Of a stretch of DNA of 64,000 nt, positions 26,138-35,409 are shown one piece after another (the first letter of the stretch is position 1; each line of letters opens with the position of its first letter). This DNA is from UTCHB3 sp964371075 (GTDB taxonomy: Bacteria > Bacteroidota > Ignavibacteria > Ignavibacteriales > Ignavibacteriaceae). The notes under the pieces are model-generated. The model was not told where the DNA came from, did not search any database, and saw nothing but the letters and a program-made list of their open reading frames with translations. The DNA lies in contig CAYJKN010000002.1 of the NCBI GenBank assembly GCA_964371075.1, positions 620,001-684,000 on the forward strand. The letters are read 5' to 3'. The translations under genes were made by a program, and so were the position numbers.

Positions 26138-27030
26138 ATACCCAGTTCTTCTTGCATAATTCGGAAGGTTTCTTCCATCTGTGTAGGTGAATAGCCAAAT
26201 TCTGTTTCAGCTTTCAGAGTTACGAGACCCGAGTTCAACGGTCTTTTTGCCGGTTGTTTCAGGTCGGGAGTTATAATTTTATCAACAAGTGAACCATCAA
26301 GTTTAAAGAAATCGACAATTCTCATCGTGAAATCGTAACGGGAGAGGAATTCTCTTCCACCGATATTATAAACGCCATATTTTCTGAACTCAATAACCTG
26401 AGCTATGGCTCTAACGAGGTCATCAAGAAACGTCGGGTTATTTATCTGATCAGTTACAATTCTTATTCTTTCCCCTTTTCTAATCGACTCCACAACCCAG
26501 CGGACAAAATCGAGCCGGCCTTTTGTTATCACGCCATAAAGTACATTGGTTCGAAGGATTGTGTAGAGAGCATTGGAAATTCTGAGGGCGTTTTCTCCTG
26601 CAAGTTTGGTTCTTCCGTAATATCCCACGGGATTTGGTTTGTCACCCTCGGCATATTGACCCTTTACTCCATCAAAAATGTAATCGGAAGAGATGTGGAT
26701 GATGTGTGCATCGCAGTTTCTGGCACCTTCAGCCATATATTCAATTGCTTTTACATTGATATTCCAGGCGGTTTCCCGCTCTGATTCCGATTTGTCAACA
26801 TTTGTAAACGCAGCAGCGTTTATTATATAATCAGGAAAAAAATCTGAAATTACTTTTTTTACTTCATCTCTTTTAGTAATGTCACATCTTACATATTTGG
26901 CAGAAGGATCGTAAAAATCACCCTCCACCGATGAACAAAGCACAGTATAACCAAGTTTTTTTGCAAAATATTCGTAACATCTTTGTCCAAGCATTCCCGT
27001 GGCACCAAAAATGAGGATTTTATTTTTCAT
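26134..27030 (-). CDS. RmlD-like SDR (dTDP-4-dehydrorhamnose reductase family)
   Basis: A 298-residue extended short-chain dehydrogenase. It has the nucleotide-binding motif GATGMLGQ at the N-terminus, the AAFTNVDKSE segment typical of RmlD proteins, and the catalytic YxxxK in YGRTKLAGE. The ATG at 27030 is preferred over an upstream in-frame TTG because it begins directly before KNKILIFGATG. RmlD reduces dTDP-4-keto-L-rhamnose; without rmlABC nearby a different sugar-nucleotide substrate is possible. It overlaps the upstream PfkB kinase gene by 11 bases. Confidence 0.85.
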   Translation of the reverse strand: MKNKILIFGATGMLGQRCYEYFAKKLGYTVLCSSVEGDFYDPSAKYVRCDITKRDEVKKVISDFFPDYIINAAAFTNVDKSESERETAWNINVKAIEYMAEGARNCDAHIIHISSDYIFDGVKGQYAEGDKPNPVGYYGRTKLAGENALRISNALYTILRTNVLYGVITKGRLDFVRWVVESIRKGERIRIVTDQINNPTFLDDLVRAIAQVIEFRKYGVYNIGGREFLSRYDFTMRIVDFFKLDGSLVDKIITPDLKQPAKRPLNSGLVTLKAETEFGYSPTQMEETFRIMQEELGI

Positions 27031-27919
27031 ATAATAGGGTATCAATATCGTTCTTCAAATTTTTAATGAGGGCAGTTGAATCATAAGTGGATACTGCGGC
27101 CCCGGCAGCATTTGCATAATAAAGTGATTTTATCGGGTCGTTGTTTGCGAGATATGACATAAAATATGCCGCTCCAAACAAGTCACCGCAACCCACTTTG
27201 TTTATCGTTTCAACCGGATGGGCTTTGGCAAAAATTGAGTTGATCTCGCCTTCACTTTTGTAATACATCCTGGCACCAAGATTACTTTTGGTAACCAAAA
27301 CAATTTTCACCCCCAAATTTAAGATATTTTCAACTATCAATTCTTCCGTTTCTGCGGTACCACAACACATTATTTCGGTTTCATTTGCCTGAAGGATGTC
27401 AACAGAGGAAAGCCACTCTTCAATTTTCTCAATAATTTTAAACTCTCTTGTTCCATCAGAGTTCATTGACCGGGCGAGTGAATGGACATCAAGAAAGACA
27501 GGCCCATTTGTTGCAGGTTTTAATTTTTTAAAAGCCTCACAACCAAGATCATATCCTGTAATAAGATTAACGAGAATACCATCAAAATTCTCTTCGGCGA
27601 TTTTTGTTGCATCAAAAACAATCGGTTCTGTAAGGTTTTCATATTTTTCATCCCGTTCTCCATGTTCTTTTATGAAAAGATGGTTCACAGGAAGTTTCTC
27701 CACAGGGTTAACCAGTTCAAGATTAAAGCTGTTATACAGGGGGAAATAATGGTGCTTTTGGGACTCAGACATATTTGTCAGTAGGTAACAAATATCATCT
27801 TTTCCCATAAGAGCATCAACTGCAGAGGCTGTGTAAAACATTCCACCCGGCTGATTAAGAATCTCATCACCTGAGTGAATAAAATCTTCAATGGAAGAAC
27901 CAACAAAAAGTAGTTTCAT
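27020..27919 (-). CDS. PfkB-family carbohydrate kinase
   Basis: A 299-residue sugar/nucleoside kinase of the ribokinase fold. PfkB signature 1 is around QPGGMFYTASAVDAL, and signature 2 is NKVGCGDLFGAAYF, where the Asp is the catalytic base and Cys replaces the usual Ala of GAGD. I chose ATG 27919 (MKLLFVGSSIEDF); the longer frame relies on an upstream TTG. It overlaps the rmlD-like gene, so phosphorylation and reduction of a sugar may be linked, for example in nucleotide-sugar supply. The substrate is not determined. Confidence 0.85.
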   Translation of the reverse strand: MKLLFVGSSIEDFIHSGDEILNQPGGMFYTASAVDALMGKDDICYLLTNMSESQKHHYFPLYNSFNLELVNPVEKLPVNHLFIKEHGERDEKYENLTEPIVFDATKIAEENFDGILVNLITGYDLGCEAFKKLKPATNGPVFLDVHSLARSMNSDGTREFKIIEKIEEWLSSVDILQANETEIMCCGTAETEELIVENILNLGVKIVLVTKSNLGARMYYKSEGEINSIFAKAHPVETINKVGCGDLFGAAYFMSYLANNDPIKSLYYANAAGAAVSTYDSTALIKNLKNDIDTLLYEK

Positions 27920-28012
27920 GAAAAACCTGATTTTAGTTGAGTCAAATATAGTAGAATTACTATATTTATGGGTCAATAACTGAATTTTACAAATTTTGTG
28001 ATGCTAAATTTT

Positions 28013-31000
28013 ATGAAAAAACTCGCATTCATATTTTCCCTTCTTTTAATCTGTTCTCAGGTGAATTTTGCCCAAACTGAAAATGACAGTGTATTCATCT
28101 ATTTCGAAAAAGGGGTGGAGGCGTATGCAAAAGGGAATGCCACTGATGCTATTTTGTTTTTTGACAGGTCGATAATATTGATGGAGGGGGGCGACTATGG
28201 TGATGTTCCGGGACGTGCATGGTATTTGATGGGTGATTGTTTCAGAAGTATTAATAATCTTGAAATGGCTGAAGAGTGTTTCAAAAATGCTGAGAAAAAT
28301 TTCAGGGATGTGAATTCTTTGGAGGTGCTTGGTTATGTTTTTAAGGGGTATGGTGATATTCTGTTAAGCAAAGGGCTAACAAGTGAATCGGAGAAAAACT
28401 ATATAGAATCGCTCAATTATTTTAATGATTCAACTGATATAGTTGCCATTGGACTTGTACTTAACAGTCTCGGGAATATCTATTTAAATCAGGGCGACAA
28501 CTCAAAAGCTGTTCAATTTTTGATGGAGGCACTAAAATATTACGATGCTGCCGATCTGGAAATGGGGAGAGGTGAAGTTTATTATGGATTGGGTCTTGCT
28601 GCAGCAAATCAGGGAAATAACGCCGAGGCTGAAAAATATTTTACTGTAGCACGCGATCACTTTATTAAAGCAAATTATCCCCTTGGTGAAGGAAATGTCC
28701 ATTATGGGATGGGTGTTGTTTGGATGAATACGGGTAAAAATGAAGCTGCGATTAAAGAGACTATCAAAGCAATAGCTATTTTTAAACAGTTTAATTATTT
28801 ACTTGGAATGGGGAATGCTTACACAAACCTCGGGTTGCTTGCTGTCAATATCAGTAGTTTTGATGCTGCTAAAAATTACAATGATTCTGCTTTAATCTGT
28901 TTTGCAAAACTAAATTATATCCTGGGTGAAGGATCGGTTTATTTAAATTATGGTGCATTAAGTATCAACACCGGTGAACATAACAAAGCACTTGAGTATT
29001 ACCATAAAGCGATAGAACTCCATACAAAGGCCGGATATAACCTGGGAATAGGAAAGGGTTATCAGGGAATTTCGACGGTCGCATTAAATACAGGTGATAA
29101 CAAAAAAGCGGAAGAAGCGGCAAAAAAATCGATCGAATATTTTGAACTTGCAGGATTTAAGTCGGGAATTGGAAATATTTATGAGTTGCTTGCTTCTATG
29201 AATATGAATGCCGGAAATCTTGACAAGGCGGAAGAATTATTGGGCAAGGCACTTCAGTATTACCGCGATGCAGATTTTATAATCGGAATGGGAAACGCAC
29301 ATTACACACTGGGACAAATTGCCGTCAACAGAGGGAATTATACCAAAGCGATAGTTGAAAATCAAAAGGCAATTCTTTATTATGAAAAATCCGGTTATTT
29401 GCTGGGCCTCGGAAATGTGAACTATATATTGGGTCAAATATCCTGGATATCAGAGGATAATCTCGATGGGGTAATTGCCTATAATGACAAAGCTGAAAAA
29501 TTTTATACTGACGCCAAATATACTCTTGGACTGGGGAAAGTTGCATACAGCAAAGGGACAATCTTTTATTTTCAGGAAAAATATGATGAGGCAGTTGAGG
29601 AAATAAAAACCGCCCTAAAATATTTTTCAGCTTCCGATTATGGATTTTTTCAGATTCTTGGGCATTTTGCTCTTGCCGATATCTATATGCAACAACCGGG
29701 TAAAAAAGAGTCTGCTTTGGATGGACTGAGGCAGGCAATCGAATATCTTGAAAAATTTCGTTCCAATCTTGTCAGACAGGAAGATCGAACCAGCTTTTAC
29801 GAAAAATTTTCGGCTTATCTCCAGTTTTCTGTTGTCTCAGCAATCACGCTCGAGGAACCCACATTGGCTTTCAGATATCTTGAAAATATCAAAAGCAGAA
29901 CCCTGAATGAACTTCTAACTGAACGAAGTGTAAATCTTTCATCTAAAATTGAACCTGAATTGTTGGCTGAGAGAAACAAGCTTGAGAAGTTGATAACCTC
30001 ATTAAAGACCGGAATGTTTACAAATACCCTTGATGAAATGGAATCGAATAAACAACAACTAAAACATTATGAAGATCAACTCGACAAATTGATCTTTGAG
30101 ATAAGGACAAAAAATCCCGCTTTTGCAGCAGTGGAATACCCAAAATCGATGGTCATTGAAGAAATCAGGGAATTGCTCGCCGAGGATGAAGTGGTTCTGC
30201 AATATTTCCTCGCCGCCGAAAATTCCTGGCTCTTTTTAACTTCAAAAGACAATTTTGAAATAATTTCTCTCGGAGCAACAGAAGATTCTATTGCACAGTT
30301 TGGAAGCATTTTTCTGGATGGACTAAGAAGGAATAAATTTGGCAAGGACATCCCAATCGCGGATATGGACATCGAGGAAGAAATTTCGCTTGATGCCGCC
30401 AAAAAATTGTATGGTTTGTTGATAAAACCTGTAGAGCGAAAACTCGGTAAGGATGTCAGGCTTACAATAATTCCCGATGGGATTTTAAATTTAATTCCTT
30501 TTGAAGTATTGGTCGACGATTCACTATATCTGATCGAAAAACACTCATTAAATTATTTTCAATCGACAACTTTGATGGGATTAATGAGGACGGACCTTAA
30601 AAAGGAACACAAAAGCAGCGGATTTGCGGGTTTTGGTGATCCCGTTTATGACCTTGAAAATTTTAACAAGGGGGCTGATGAGAGGGGTGTTAAAATCGCC
30701 CAAAGAGGAGATGGAAAATATGAGGATGCGGTGGAGGATGAGTTCAGTCGTGCCGGACTTACACTTTTCCGATTGAGAGGGACTGGCGAAGAGATAAATG
30801 GAATTGCAGATGTTTTCCGTAGCAAAGGTGAACCGGTAAACATTAAACTCCGTAAAGACGCAAATGAAGGAAATGCAAAACTCGAAGAGATAAAAAATTA
30901 CAGATATATCGTTTTTGCATGTCACGGGATAATTAACCCGGGGTTTCAGAGTCTTGCACTTGCAGTAGAGGACAGTTTAACACGAACCGAGGATGGATAT

Positions 31001-31327
31001 CTGACATTTGAAGAGATGTTAAATCTCGATTGGGATGCTGAACTTGTGGTTTTGTCAGCATGTCAGACCGGAACGGGAGAGTTAAAACGGACCGAGGGTG
31101 TGGTTGGTCTCACGCGGGCAGTTATGTATGCCGGGGCAGATGCCGTAACGGTAAGTCTGTGGAATGTAAGTGATAAAGGAACAAAGGAGTTGATGATTGG
31201 CTTTTTTGAAAACCTGATAAACAAAAATCTTTCCAAAACAGAAGCTCTCAGACAATCAAAACTTTCATTTATTAAAAAAGGCACTCGACCATATTATTGG
31301 TCTCCATTTGTGATTTATGGGGAATAA
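28013..31327 (+). CDS. Exported TPR-CHAT protease-like protein
   Basis: A protein of about 1104 residues with a signal peptide (MKKLAFIFSLLLICSQVNFAQ), some fourteen 40-residue TPR-like repeats (about 30-580) marked by G-GN-Y--LG motifs, a helical linker, and a C-terminal CHAT domain (about 740-1100). CHAT is a caspase-like cysteine peptidase fold; its dyad is visible as His971 in FACHG and Cys1017 in LSACQTG. CHAT partners elsewhere include gasdermins and CRISPR-Cas effectors, but none adjoins here and the export signal points to the cell envelope. GTG 27998 and ATG 28001 are alternative starts. The stop codon lies in the first unit of an octamer array. Confidence 0.9.
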   Translation: MKKLAFIFSLLLICSQVNFAQTENDSVFIYFEKGVEAYAKGNATDAILFFDRSIILMEGGDYGDVPGRAWYLMGDCFRSINNLEMAEECFKNAEKNFRDVNSLEVLGYVFKGYGDILLSKGLTSESEKNYIESLNYFNDSTDIVAIGLVLNSLGNIYLNQGDNSKAVQFLMEALKYYDAADLEMGRGEVYYGLGLAAANQGNNAEAEKYFTVARDHFIKANYPLGEGNVHYGMGVVWMNTGKNEAAIKETIKAIAIFKQFNYLLGMGNAYTNLGLLAVNISSFDAAKNYNDSALICFAKLNYILGEGSVYLNYGALSINTGEHNKALEYYHKAIELHTKAGYNLGIGKGYQGISTVALNTGDNKKAEEAAKKSIEYFELAGFKSGIGNIYELLASMNMNAGNLDKAEELLGKALQYYRDADFIIGMGNAHYTLGQIAVNRGNYTKAIVENQKAILYYEKSGYLLGLGNVNYILGQISWISEDNLDGVIAYNDKAEKFYTDAKYTLGLGKVAYSKGTIFYFQEKYDEAVEEIKTALKYFSASDYGFFQILGHFALADIYMQQPGKKESALDGLRQAIEYLEKFRSNLVRQEDRTSFYEKFSAYLQFSVVSAITLEEPTLAFRYLENIKSRTLNELLTERSVNLSSKIEPELLAERNKLEKLITSLKTGMFTNTLDEMESNKQQLKHYEDQLDKLIFEIRTKNPAFAAVEYPKSMVIEEIRELLAEDEVVLQYFLAAENSWLFLTSKDNFEIISLGATEDSIAQFGSIFLDGLRRNKFGKDIPIADMDIEEEISLDAAKKLYGLLIKPVERKLGKDVRLTIIPDGILNLIPFEVLVDDSLYLIEKHSLNYFQSTTLMGLMRTDLKKEHKSSGFAGFGDPVYDLENFNKGADERGVKIAQRGDGKYEDAVEDEFSRAGLTLFRLRGTGEEINGIADVFRSKGEPVNIKLRKDANEGNAKLEEIKNYRYIVFACHGIINPGFQSLALAVEDSLTRTEDGYLTFEEMLNLDWDAELVVLSACQTGTGELKRTEGVVGLTRAVMYAGADAVTVSLWNVSDKGTKELMIGFFENLINKNLSKTEALRQSKLSFIKKGTRPYYWSPFVIYGE

Positions 31328-31386
31328 TCCAATAATGCAATAATGCAATAATGCAATAATCCAATAATCCAATAATGCAGTAATCT
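31323..31386 (+). repeat. AATAATCC/AATAATGC octamer array starting at a stop codon
   Basis: Seven tandem 8-bp units (AATAATCC or AATAATGC) plus a degenerate eighth (AGTAATCT). Bases 3-5 of the first unit are the TAA stop of the CHAT gene. The units alternate between only two variants at one position (C/G). The same family occurs at 14400-14439. Confidence 0.9.
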
Positions 31387-31395
31387 TAAATTAAA

Positions 31396-31425
31396 AAAGG
31401 CTGCCTGATTAAAGACAGCCTTTAT
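31396..31425 (+). terminator. Hairpin terminator after CHAT gene
   Basis: AAAGGCTG (31396-31403) pairs with CAGCCTTT (31416-31423) around a 12-base loop, followed by a short T/A tail. It would end the CHAT transcript. It shares the 12-mer AAAAGGCTGCCT with the terminator at 5509. Confidence 0.7.
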
Positions 31426-31470
31426 AAACACTTAATAACTATCGGGGATTAGTCATCTATTTTTCCAGAT

Positions 31471-31510
31471 TTAATACCTAATAATTAATACCTAATAATT
31501 AATACCTGAT
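31471..31510 (-). repeat. TTATTAGGTATTAA 14-mer array
   Basis: On the plus strand, TTAATACCTAATAA occurs twice exactly (31471-31484, 31485-31498) and a third, partial unit follows (31499-31510). It starts seven bases 3' of the stop of the minus-strand receptor gene. The reverse complement of the same unit forms the array at 38436-38477. Confidence 0.85.
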
Positions 31511-31516
31511 TCCTGC

Positions 31517-33967
31517 CTAAAAGGCATTTTCATCCACTCCGCCTTCGCCGGGTTTTCTCTGCTGTTTTTTGAAGCTGTTGAAGACATAAGTAAGACCCAC
31601 ATAAACATTTCGTGAATCATTTTTTCTGTAGTTCGAGAGATCAAAATTTGTACCGGTTGTTGTCATGTTCCACTTCATTGTATTGAAGAGATCTGAAACT
31701 CTGATTGAAAGGGAGAGATTACCATCAAAAAAATCCTGTTTGTAAGCAAGATCCATAAAATACATCTCTTCGGTTCTTCCTTGACCTGAAACATTGGGTG
31801 CATTATAGTTGAAGAAGAGTTGCATACTTGCTCCCTCAAATAGATTGAGAGAAGAAATTATTTTTGCAGTCCAGCTATAATCATCGGAAGCGATCGTTGT
31901 GATTCCTGATTGACCATTCACCTGTGTTCTGAAGTAGGAGAAACTTGGGTTAAGTCTGAATCCCGGGAGAATTTCACCACCGGCACTTACCTCAAAACCT
32001 GTGCTCTTTTGTGTTGCGATATTATCCCATGTGGATTCTGTCGCTCCATTGTTGCCAAGTCTAGTGAAGAAGTTGATAGCACCGTTAGTTTGACGATAAA
32101 ACAGACTTGTCATAAAATTGAGTTTTCCCATGAAGAGTGAATAACCAACTTCATAAGCATCGGTAAACTGTGGATCCAGGTTCGGATTTCCATAACTGAT
32201 ATTGAGTGAATCAGTATTATCGATGAAAGGATTAATCTGTCTTGGGTTTGGTCTGTCAACTCTTCTGCTGTAGTTGGCTTTAATTTCTTGAGCCATGGCA
32301 GGAGACCAGGTTAAATAAACTGATGGGAAAAAATCGGTGTAATTTTTGTTTACATCAACATTTGTTTTATCAGTTTTTCCTTCAGTGGTCGTGTTTTCAG
32401 CTCTGACACCCGCCTGATACTTAAAGTCACCAAAACTTCCGGTATAGATAAGGAATGCAGCATGAATCTGCTCTTTCATCTTAAAAGTATTCGATTGGTT
32501 GCTGTTAAATATCCAGTTATTTGTTCCGGCGTCACCGGTAAAATATTCAACTGCTGAGTTGAGATCACGAACAGTGCTTTTAAGACCTGTCTCAATTTTG
32601 CCTGTGTTGTCGAATAGTGGCATGGTAAAATTAACAGAACCGACTAAAAATTCGAACTTGTTTTTTGAATCGTTCCGGGTGCGGGTAACCGCGCTGTTGT
32701 CAAACTTGTCAATATTTGCAAAACTACCAAGATTAACATCGTTTCTTGAATAAGTTACATCAGCAGTTAGCTCTGTATTTTTATCGAGAAAAGATCTTTT
32801 ATAGTTAAGTGAATAGTTCTGATTCTGGAAATCTCTTGCACCTTCTGAATATCTCTGATAAGTCTCAGTCGGGGAGTTGGAGGATATGGAGGTGTTTAGT
32901 GATTTGAATGCGTTATCAAAACTAAATTTCCTGTAATTTCCTTGAAGGGTAAGAGTATTAAAATCATCAAGGAAATAATCAAAACCCAGGTTGTAATTAT
33001 TCATATTCATGGTGAAGTTACCACTGGAAGCTTGATCGAGGGAATTTGTAAACCCGGGATAGGTTGCAAACCGGGTGGATGTTCCTTCATTTACAAAGTT
33101 GTTGATTCTAAAATCAAAATTTCCGAAGAAATTGATCTGCTCCAGTTTATAATTCAAATTCACTGAAGAATTATATTTGTCATTTGTTCCAACATTGGAA
33201 GAAATCATTCCATTCAGTCCAAGGTTGCTCTTTTTCTTCAATTTAATATTAACTATTCCTGCTGTGCCTTCGGCATCATATTTCGCGGAAGGATTTGTTA
33301 CCAATTCTATTGATTCAATAGAACCTGCCGGGATGGAAGCGAGGATATCACCAATTGATTGGCCGCCTGTGTTTGCAGGTCTGCCATCAATTAAAATTTT
33401 AACATTGCCGTTACCACGGAGAGTGAGGTTTCCATCGATATCAACGGTAACTGCAGGGACATTTCTTAAAACATCAGCGGCATTTCCACCGGCAGATGCG
33501 ATGTTTTTATCAACATTTATGACAATTTTGTCGAGATTGTTAATTATACCATCTTTTTCACCTGTTACAAGAACTTCATCTGTGGTAAGTCCTGCAGGAT
33601 TAATTTTAAGGGTGCCCAGATTTACTGAGATGCTTTTTGGTGTTACCATTATTGAATCGATAATTACTTTTTCATAACCGATAAAAGTAATCTCGGCAGT
33701 ATAAAAGCCATAGGGAACTGCGGTTAATTTAAAAGCACCGGTTACATCAGAAACGGTACCATTTACCAGAGCATTATCTTTTTTACGGTAAATTACAAAA
33801 TTCCCGTATTCAACAGGTTTTCCTGACTTTGAATCGATTAAAACACCGGATATTTCTCCTGACGGGTCAGCTCCACCGGGAGTATTTGTTGGTTTTTTCT
33901 GTTGGCTAATACCCTCTGAGAACAAAACCACAACTGCTAATATTGCTAAAAAAAACTTCTGTTTCAT
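31517..33967 (-). CDS. Outer-membrane beta-barrel receptor (TonB-dependent-like, OMP_b-brl_3 type)
   Basis: An 816-residue outer-membrane protein. A signal peptide (about 1-21) is followed by a CnaB/carboxypeptidase-like domain (about 38-115, GEISGVLIDSKSGKPVEYGNF), a plug (about 130-235, with ADVLRNVPAVTVDIDGNLTLRG and VKILIDGRP), and a beta-barrel of the type labelled 'outer membrane protein beta-barrel family'. The motif FDNTGKIETGLK and a terminal YVGLTYVFNSF fit that family. A short charged tail (KQQRKPGEGGVDENAF) extends past the last strand. The substrate is unknown; the divergent neighbour is an export operon. Confidence 0.88.
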   Translation of the reverse strand: MKQKFFLAILAVVVLFSEGISQQKKPTNTPGGADPSGEISGVLIDSKSGKPVEYGNFVIYRKKDNALVNGTVSDVTGAFKLTAVPYGFYTAEITFIGYEKVIIDSIMVTPKSISVNLGTLKINPAGLTTDEVLVTGEKDGIINNLDKIVINVDKNIASAGGNAADVLRNVPAVTVDIDGNLTLRGNGNVKILIDGRPANTGGQSIGDILASIPAGSIESIELVTNPSAKYDAEGTAGIVNIKLKKKSNLGLNGMISSNVGTNDKYNSSVNLNYKLEQINFFGNFDFRINNFVNEGTSTRFATYPGFTNSLDQASSGNFTMNMNNYNLGFDYFLDDFNTLTLQGNYRKFSFDNAFKSLNTSISSNSPTETYQRYSEGARDFQNQNYSLNYKRSFLDKNTELTADVTYSRNDVNLGSFANIDKFDNSAVTRTRNDSKNKFEFLVGSVNFTMPLFDNTGKIETGLKSTVRDLNSAVEYFTGDAGTNNWIFNSNQSNTFKMKEQIHAAFLIYTGSFGDFKYQAGVRAENTTTEGKTDKTNVDVNKNYTDFFPSVYLTWSPAMAQEIKANYSRRVDRPNPRQINPFIDNTDSLNISYGNPNLDPQFTDAYEVGYSLFMGKLNFMTSLFYRQTNGAINFFTRLGNNGATESTWDNIATQKSTGFEVSAGGEILPGFRLNPSFSYFRTQVNGQSGITTIASDDYSWTAKIISSLNLFEGASMQLFFNYNAPNVSGQGRTEEMYFMDLAYKQDFFDGNLSLSIRVSDLFNTMKWNMTTTGTNFDLSNYRKNDSRNVYVGLTYVFNSFKKQQRKPGEGGVDENAF

Positions 33968-34119
33968 TTTCCTCGATAGAAATTGTTTACGAATCTTAAT
34001 AATTTGACATGCAAAATCTTGAAAAGATTAATCTTCTTGACGATTTTCTGTTAAACGGTTCAATGAATAAACAAGCGGTAAAGATGATTGGTTTCGAATC
34101 TTTAGTTTTATATTTAATA

Positions 34120-34153
34120 TTTGTGGTTTTAAATGAATATTATTTTATTTTTG
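34120..34153 (+). promoter_or_regulatory. Possible TTTG/TAnnTTTG promoter for the export operon
   Basis: TTTG (34120-34123) and TATTTTTG (34146-34153) fit the Bacteroidota promoter pair, with a 22-base spacer. They would start transcription about 55 bases before the adaptor gene. The region is very AT-rich, so a chance match is likely enough to keep confidence low. Confidence 0.25.
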
Positions 34154-34214
34154 TAAACTATTTTAATCTCATTAAACAAGCCCACATCAGGAATAACCAT
34201 TCGAGAAACTATAT

Positions 34215-35399
34215 ATGTCTGAAAAAGAAATGGATCTCTCTTCGCTAAAAATTGACAGATCACAGCGAAAAAACCCGGAGACCCGTGGAAAATACATTAA
34301 AACAGGGATTATTATCCTTTTGTTCGCAGTTATTGCCTATGCAATATTCTATTTCTTTGGCGATATTTTTGATCCGCCACTCGAAGTAAAAATGACAACC
34401 GCCATTATGCAAACTCCTACCGAGAGTGAGGCTCTTCTCACCGGTAATGGTTATGTGGTTGCCCAACGAAAAGCATCAATCGCATCAAAAGCGATGGGCA
34501 GACTCGTATATCTTAAAGTGGTTGAGGGAGATAGAGTCAGGAAAGGTGAAGTAATTGGTCGCCTGGAAGACACTGATATCCTTGCCCAGATAGCACAAGC
34601 CGAAGCGAATTTGAAGCTCGCAGAGACTGATCTTAGAGAAGCAGAAAACAACTACAAACGGGTTAAACAGCTTTTTGCAAAAGCAGTTGCTACAGAAATG
34701 GAAGTTGATGCTGCCGAGACAAAATTAAAAAGGGTAGTGGCAGGAATTGAACTTGCCAGGATGCAGATCAAAACTCTAAAAGTTGATCTCGAGAACACTC
34801 TTATAAGAGCTCCGTTTGATGGAACAGTACTCACAAAAAATGCCGAAGTTGGTGAAGTTGTGTCGCCTTTGTCGGGTGGTGCAAATTCAAGAGCTGCAGT
34901 TATAACAATTGCTGATATGAATTCGCTTCAGGTTGAGGCAGATGTAGCTGAAGCAAACATCGACAAAGTTCAGCTGAACATGGAGTGTATTATCTATCTT
35001 GATGCTTATCCTGACAAAGGATATCCGGGATTTGTGGATAAAATAGTTCCAACTGCAGACCGGTCAAAAGCAACAGTGCTCGTGAAAATTGGATTTAAGG
35101 GTCTTGATAACAAGGTTCTCCCCGAGATGCGTGCAAGAGTATCATTCATGGCAGAAGAGGTTAAAGTAACCAACGAAAAATCATTTCTTGCCTTACCTGT
35201 TACCGCGATCGTGACTAAAAATGATAAAAAGTTTGTATTAAAAGTAACCGACGACAAAATTGTGGAAGTACCCGTGACTTTAGGGAAAGACTACGGTATC
35301 ACAGTTGAAATAAAAACCGGACTGGCTGAAGGCGACAAAGTTGTCGAGAAACCGGGAAAAGATCTTGTTCCGGGCTTAAAAGTGAAGATAAAACAATAA
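34215..35399 (+). CDS. HlyD/MacA-type periplasmic adaptor protein
   Basis: A 394-residue membrane-fusion protein that would link an inner-membrane ABC exporter to an outer-membrane channel. It has one N-terminal membrane anchor (IIILLFAVIAYAIFYFFG, about 32-50), a lipoyl-like half-motif GRLVYLKVVEGDRVRKGEVIG, a coiled-coil hairpin (about 115-190, rich in Glu/Lys/Ala heptads), the second lipoyl half IRAPFDGTVLTKNAEVGE, and a beta-barrel with YLDAYPDKGYPGFVDKI. It heads a four-gene operon with an ATPase and two permeases. No TolC-type channel is encoded here. Confidence 0.92.
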   Translation: MSEKEMDLSSLKIDRSQRKNPETRGKYIKTGIIILLFAVIAYAIFYFFGDIFDPPLEVKMTTAIMQTPTESEALLTGNGYVVAQRKASIASKAMGRLVYLKVVEGDRVRKGEVIGRLEDTDILAQIAQAEANLKLAETDLREAENNYKRVKQLFAKAVATEMEVDAAETKLKRVVAGIELARMQIKTLKVDLENTLIRAPFDGTVLTKNAEVGEVVSPLSGGANSRAAVITIADMNSLQVEADVAEANIDKVQLNMECIIYLDAYPDKGYPGFVDKIVPTADRSKATVLVKIGFKGLDNKVLPEMRARVSFMAEEVKVTNEKSFLALPVTAIVTKNDKKFVLKVTDDKIVEVPVTLGKDYGITVEIKTGLAEGDKVVEKPGKDLVPGLKVKIKQ

Positions 35400-35409
35400 C
35401 AGGTAGAAT

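Noticed and set aside
28013..31327. CHAT protein as part of a CRISPR or gasdermin defence island
   Set aside because: The protein has a signal peptide, and its neighbours are a carbohydrate kinase and an outer-membrane receptor; no effector or nuclease gene is adjacent.
31323..31386. Tandem repeat array as a CRISPR
   Set aside because: The units are 8 bp, contiguous and without spacers, and no cas genes are present.
34085..34105. GGTTTCGAATC as a tRNA T-arm
   Set aside because: No matching acceptor, D or anticodon arms surround it.
34009..34248. 79-codon ORF upstream of the export operon
   Set aside because: It overlaps the adaptor gene start in another frame, is very AT-rich and has no recognisable domain; more likely promoter DNA.
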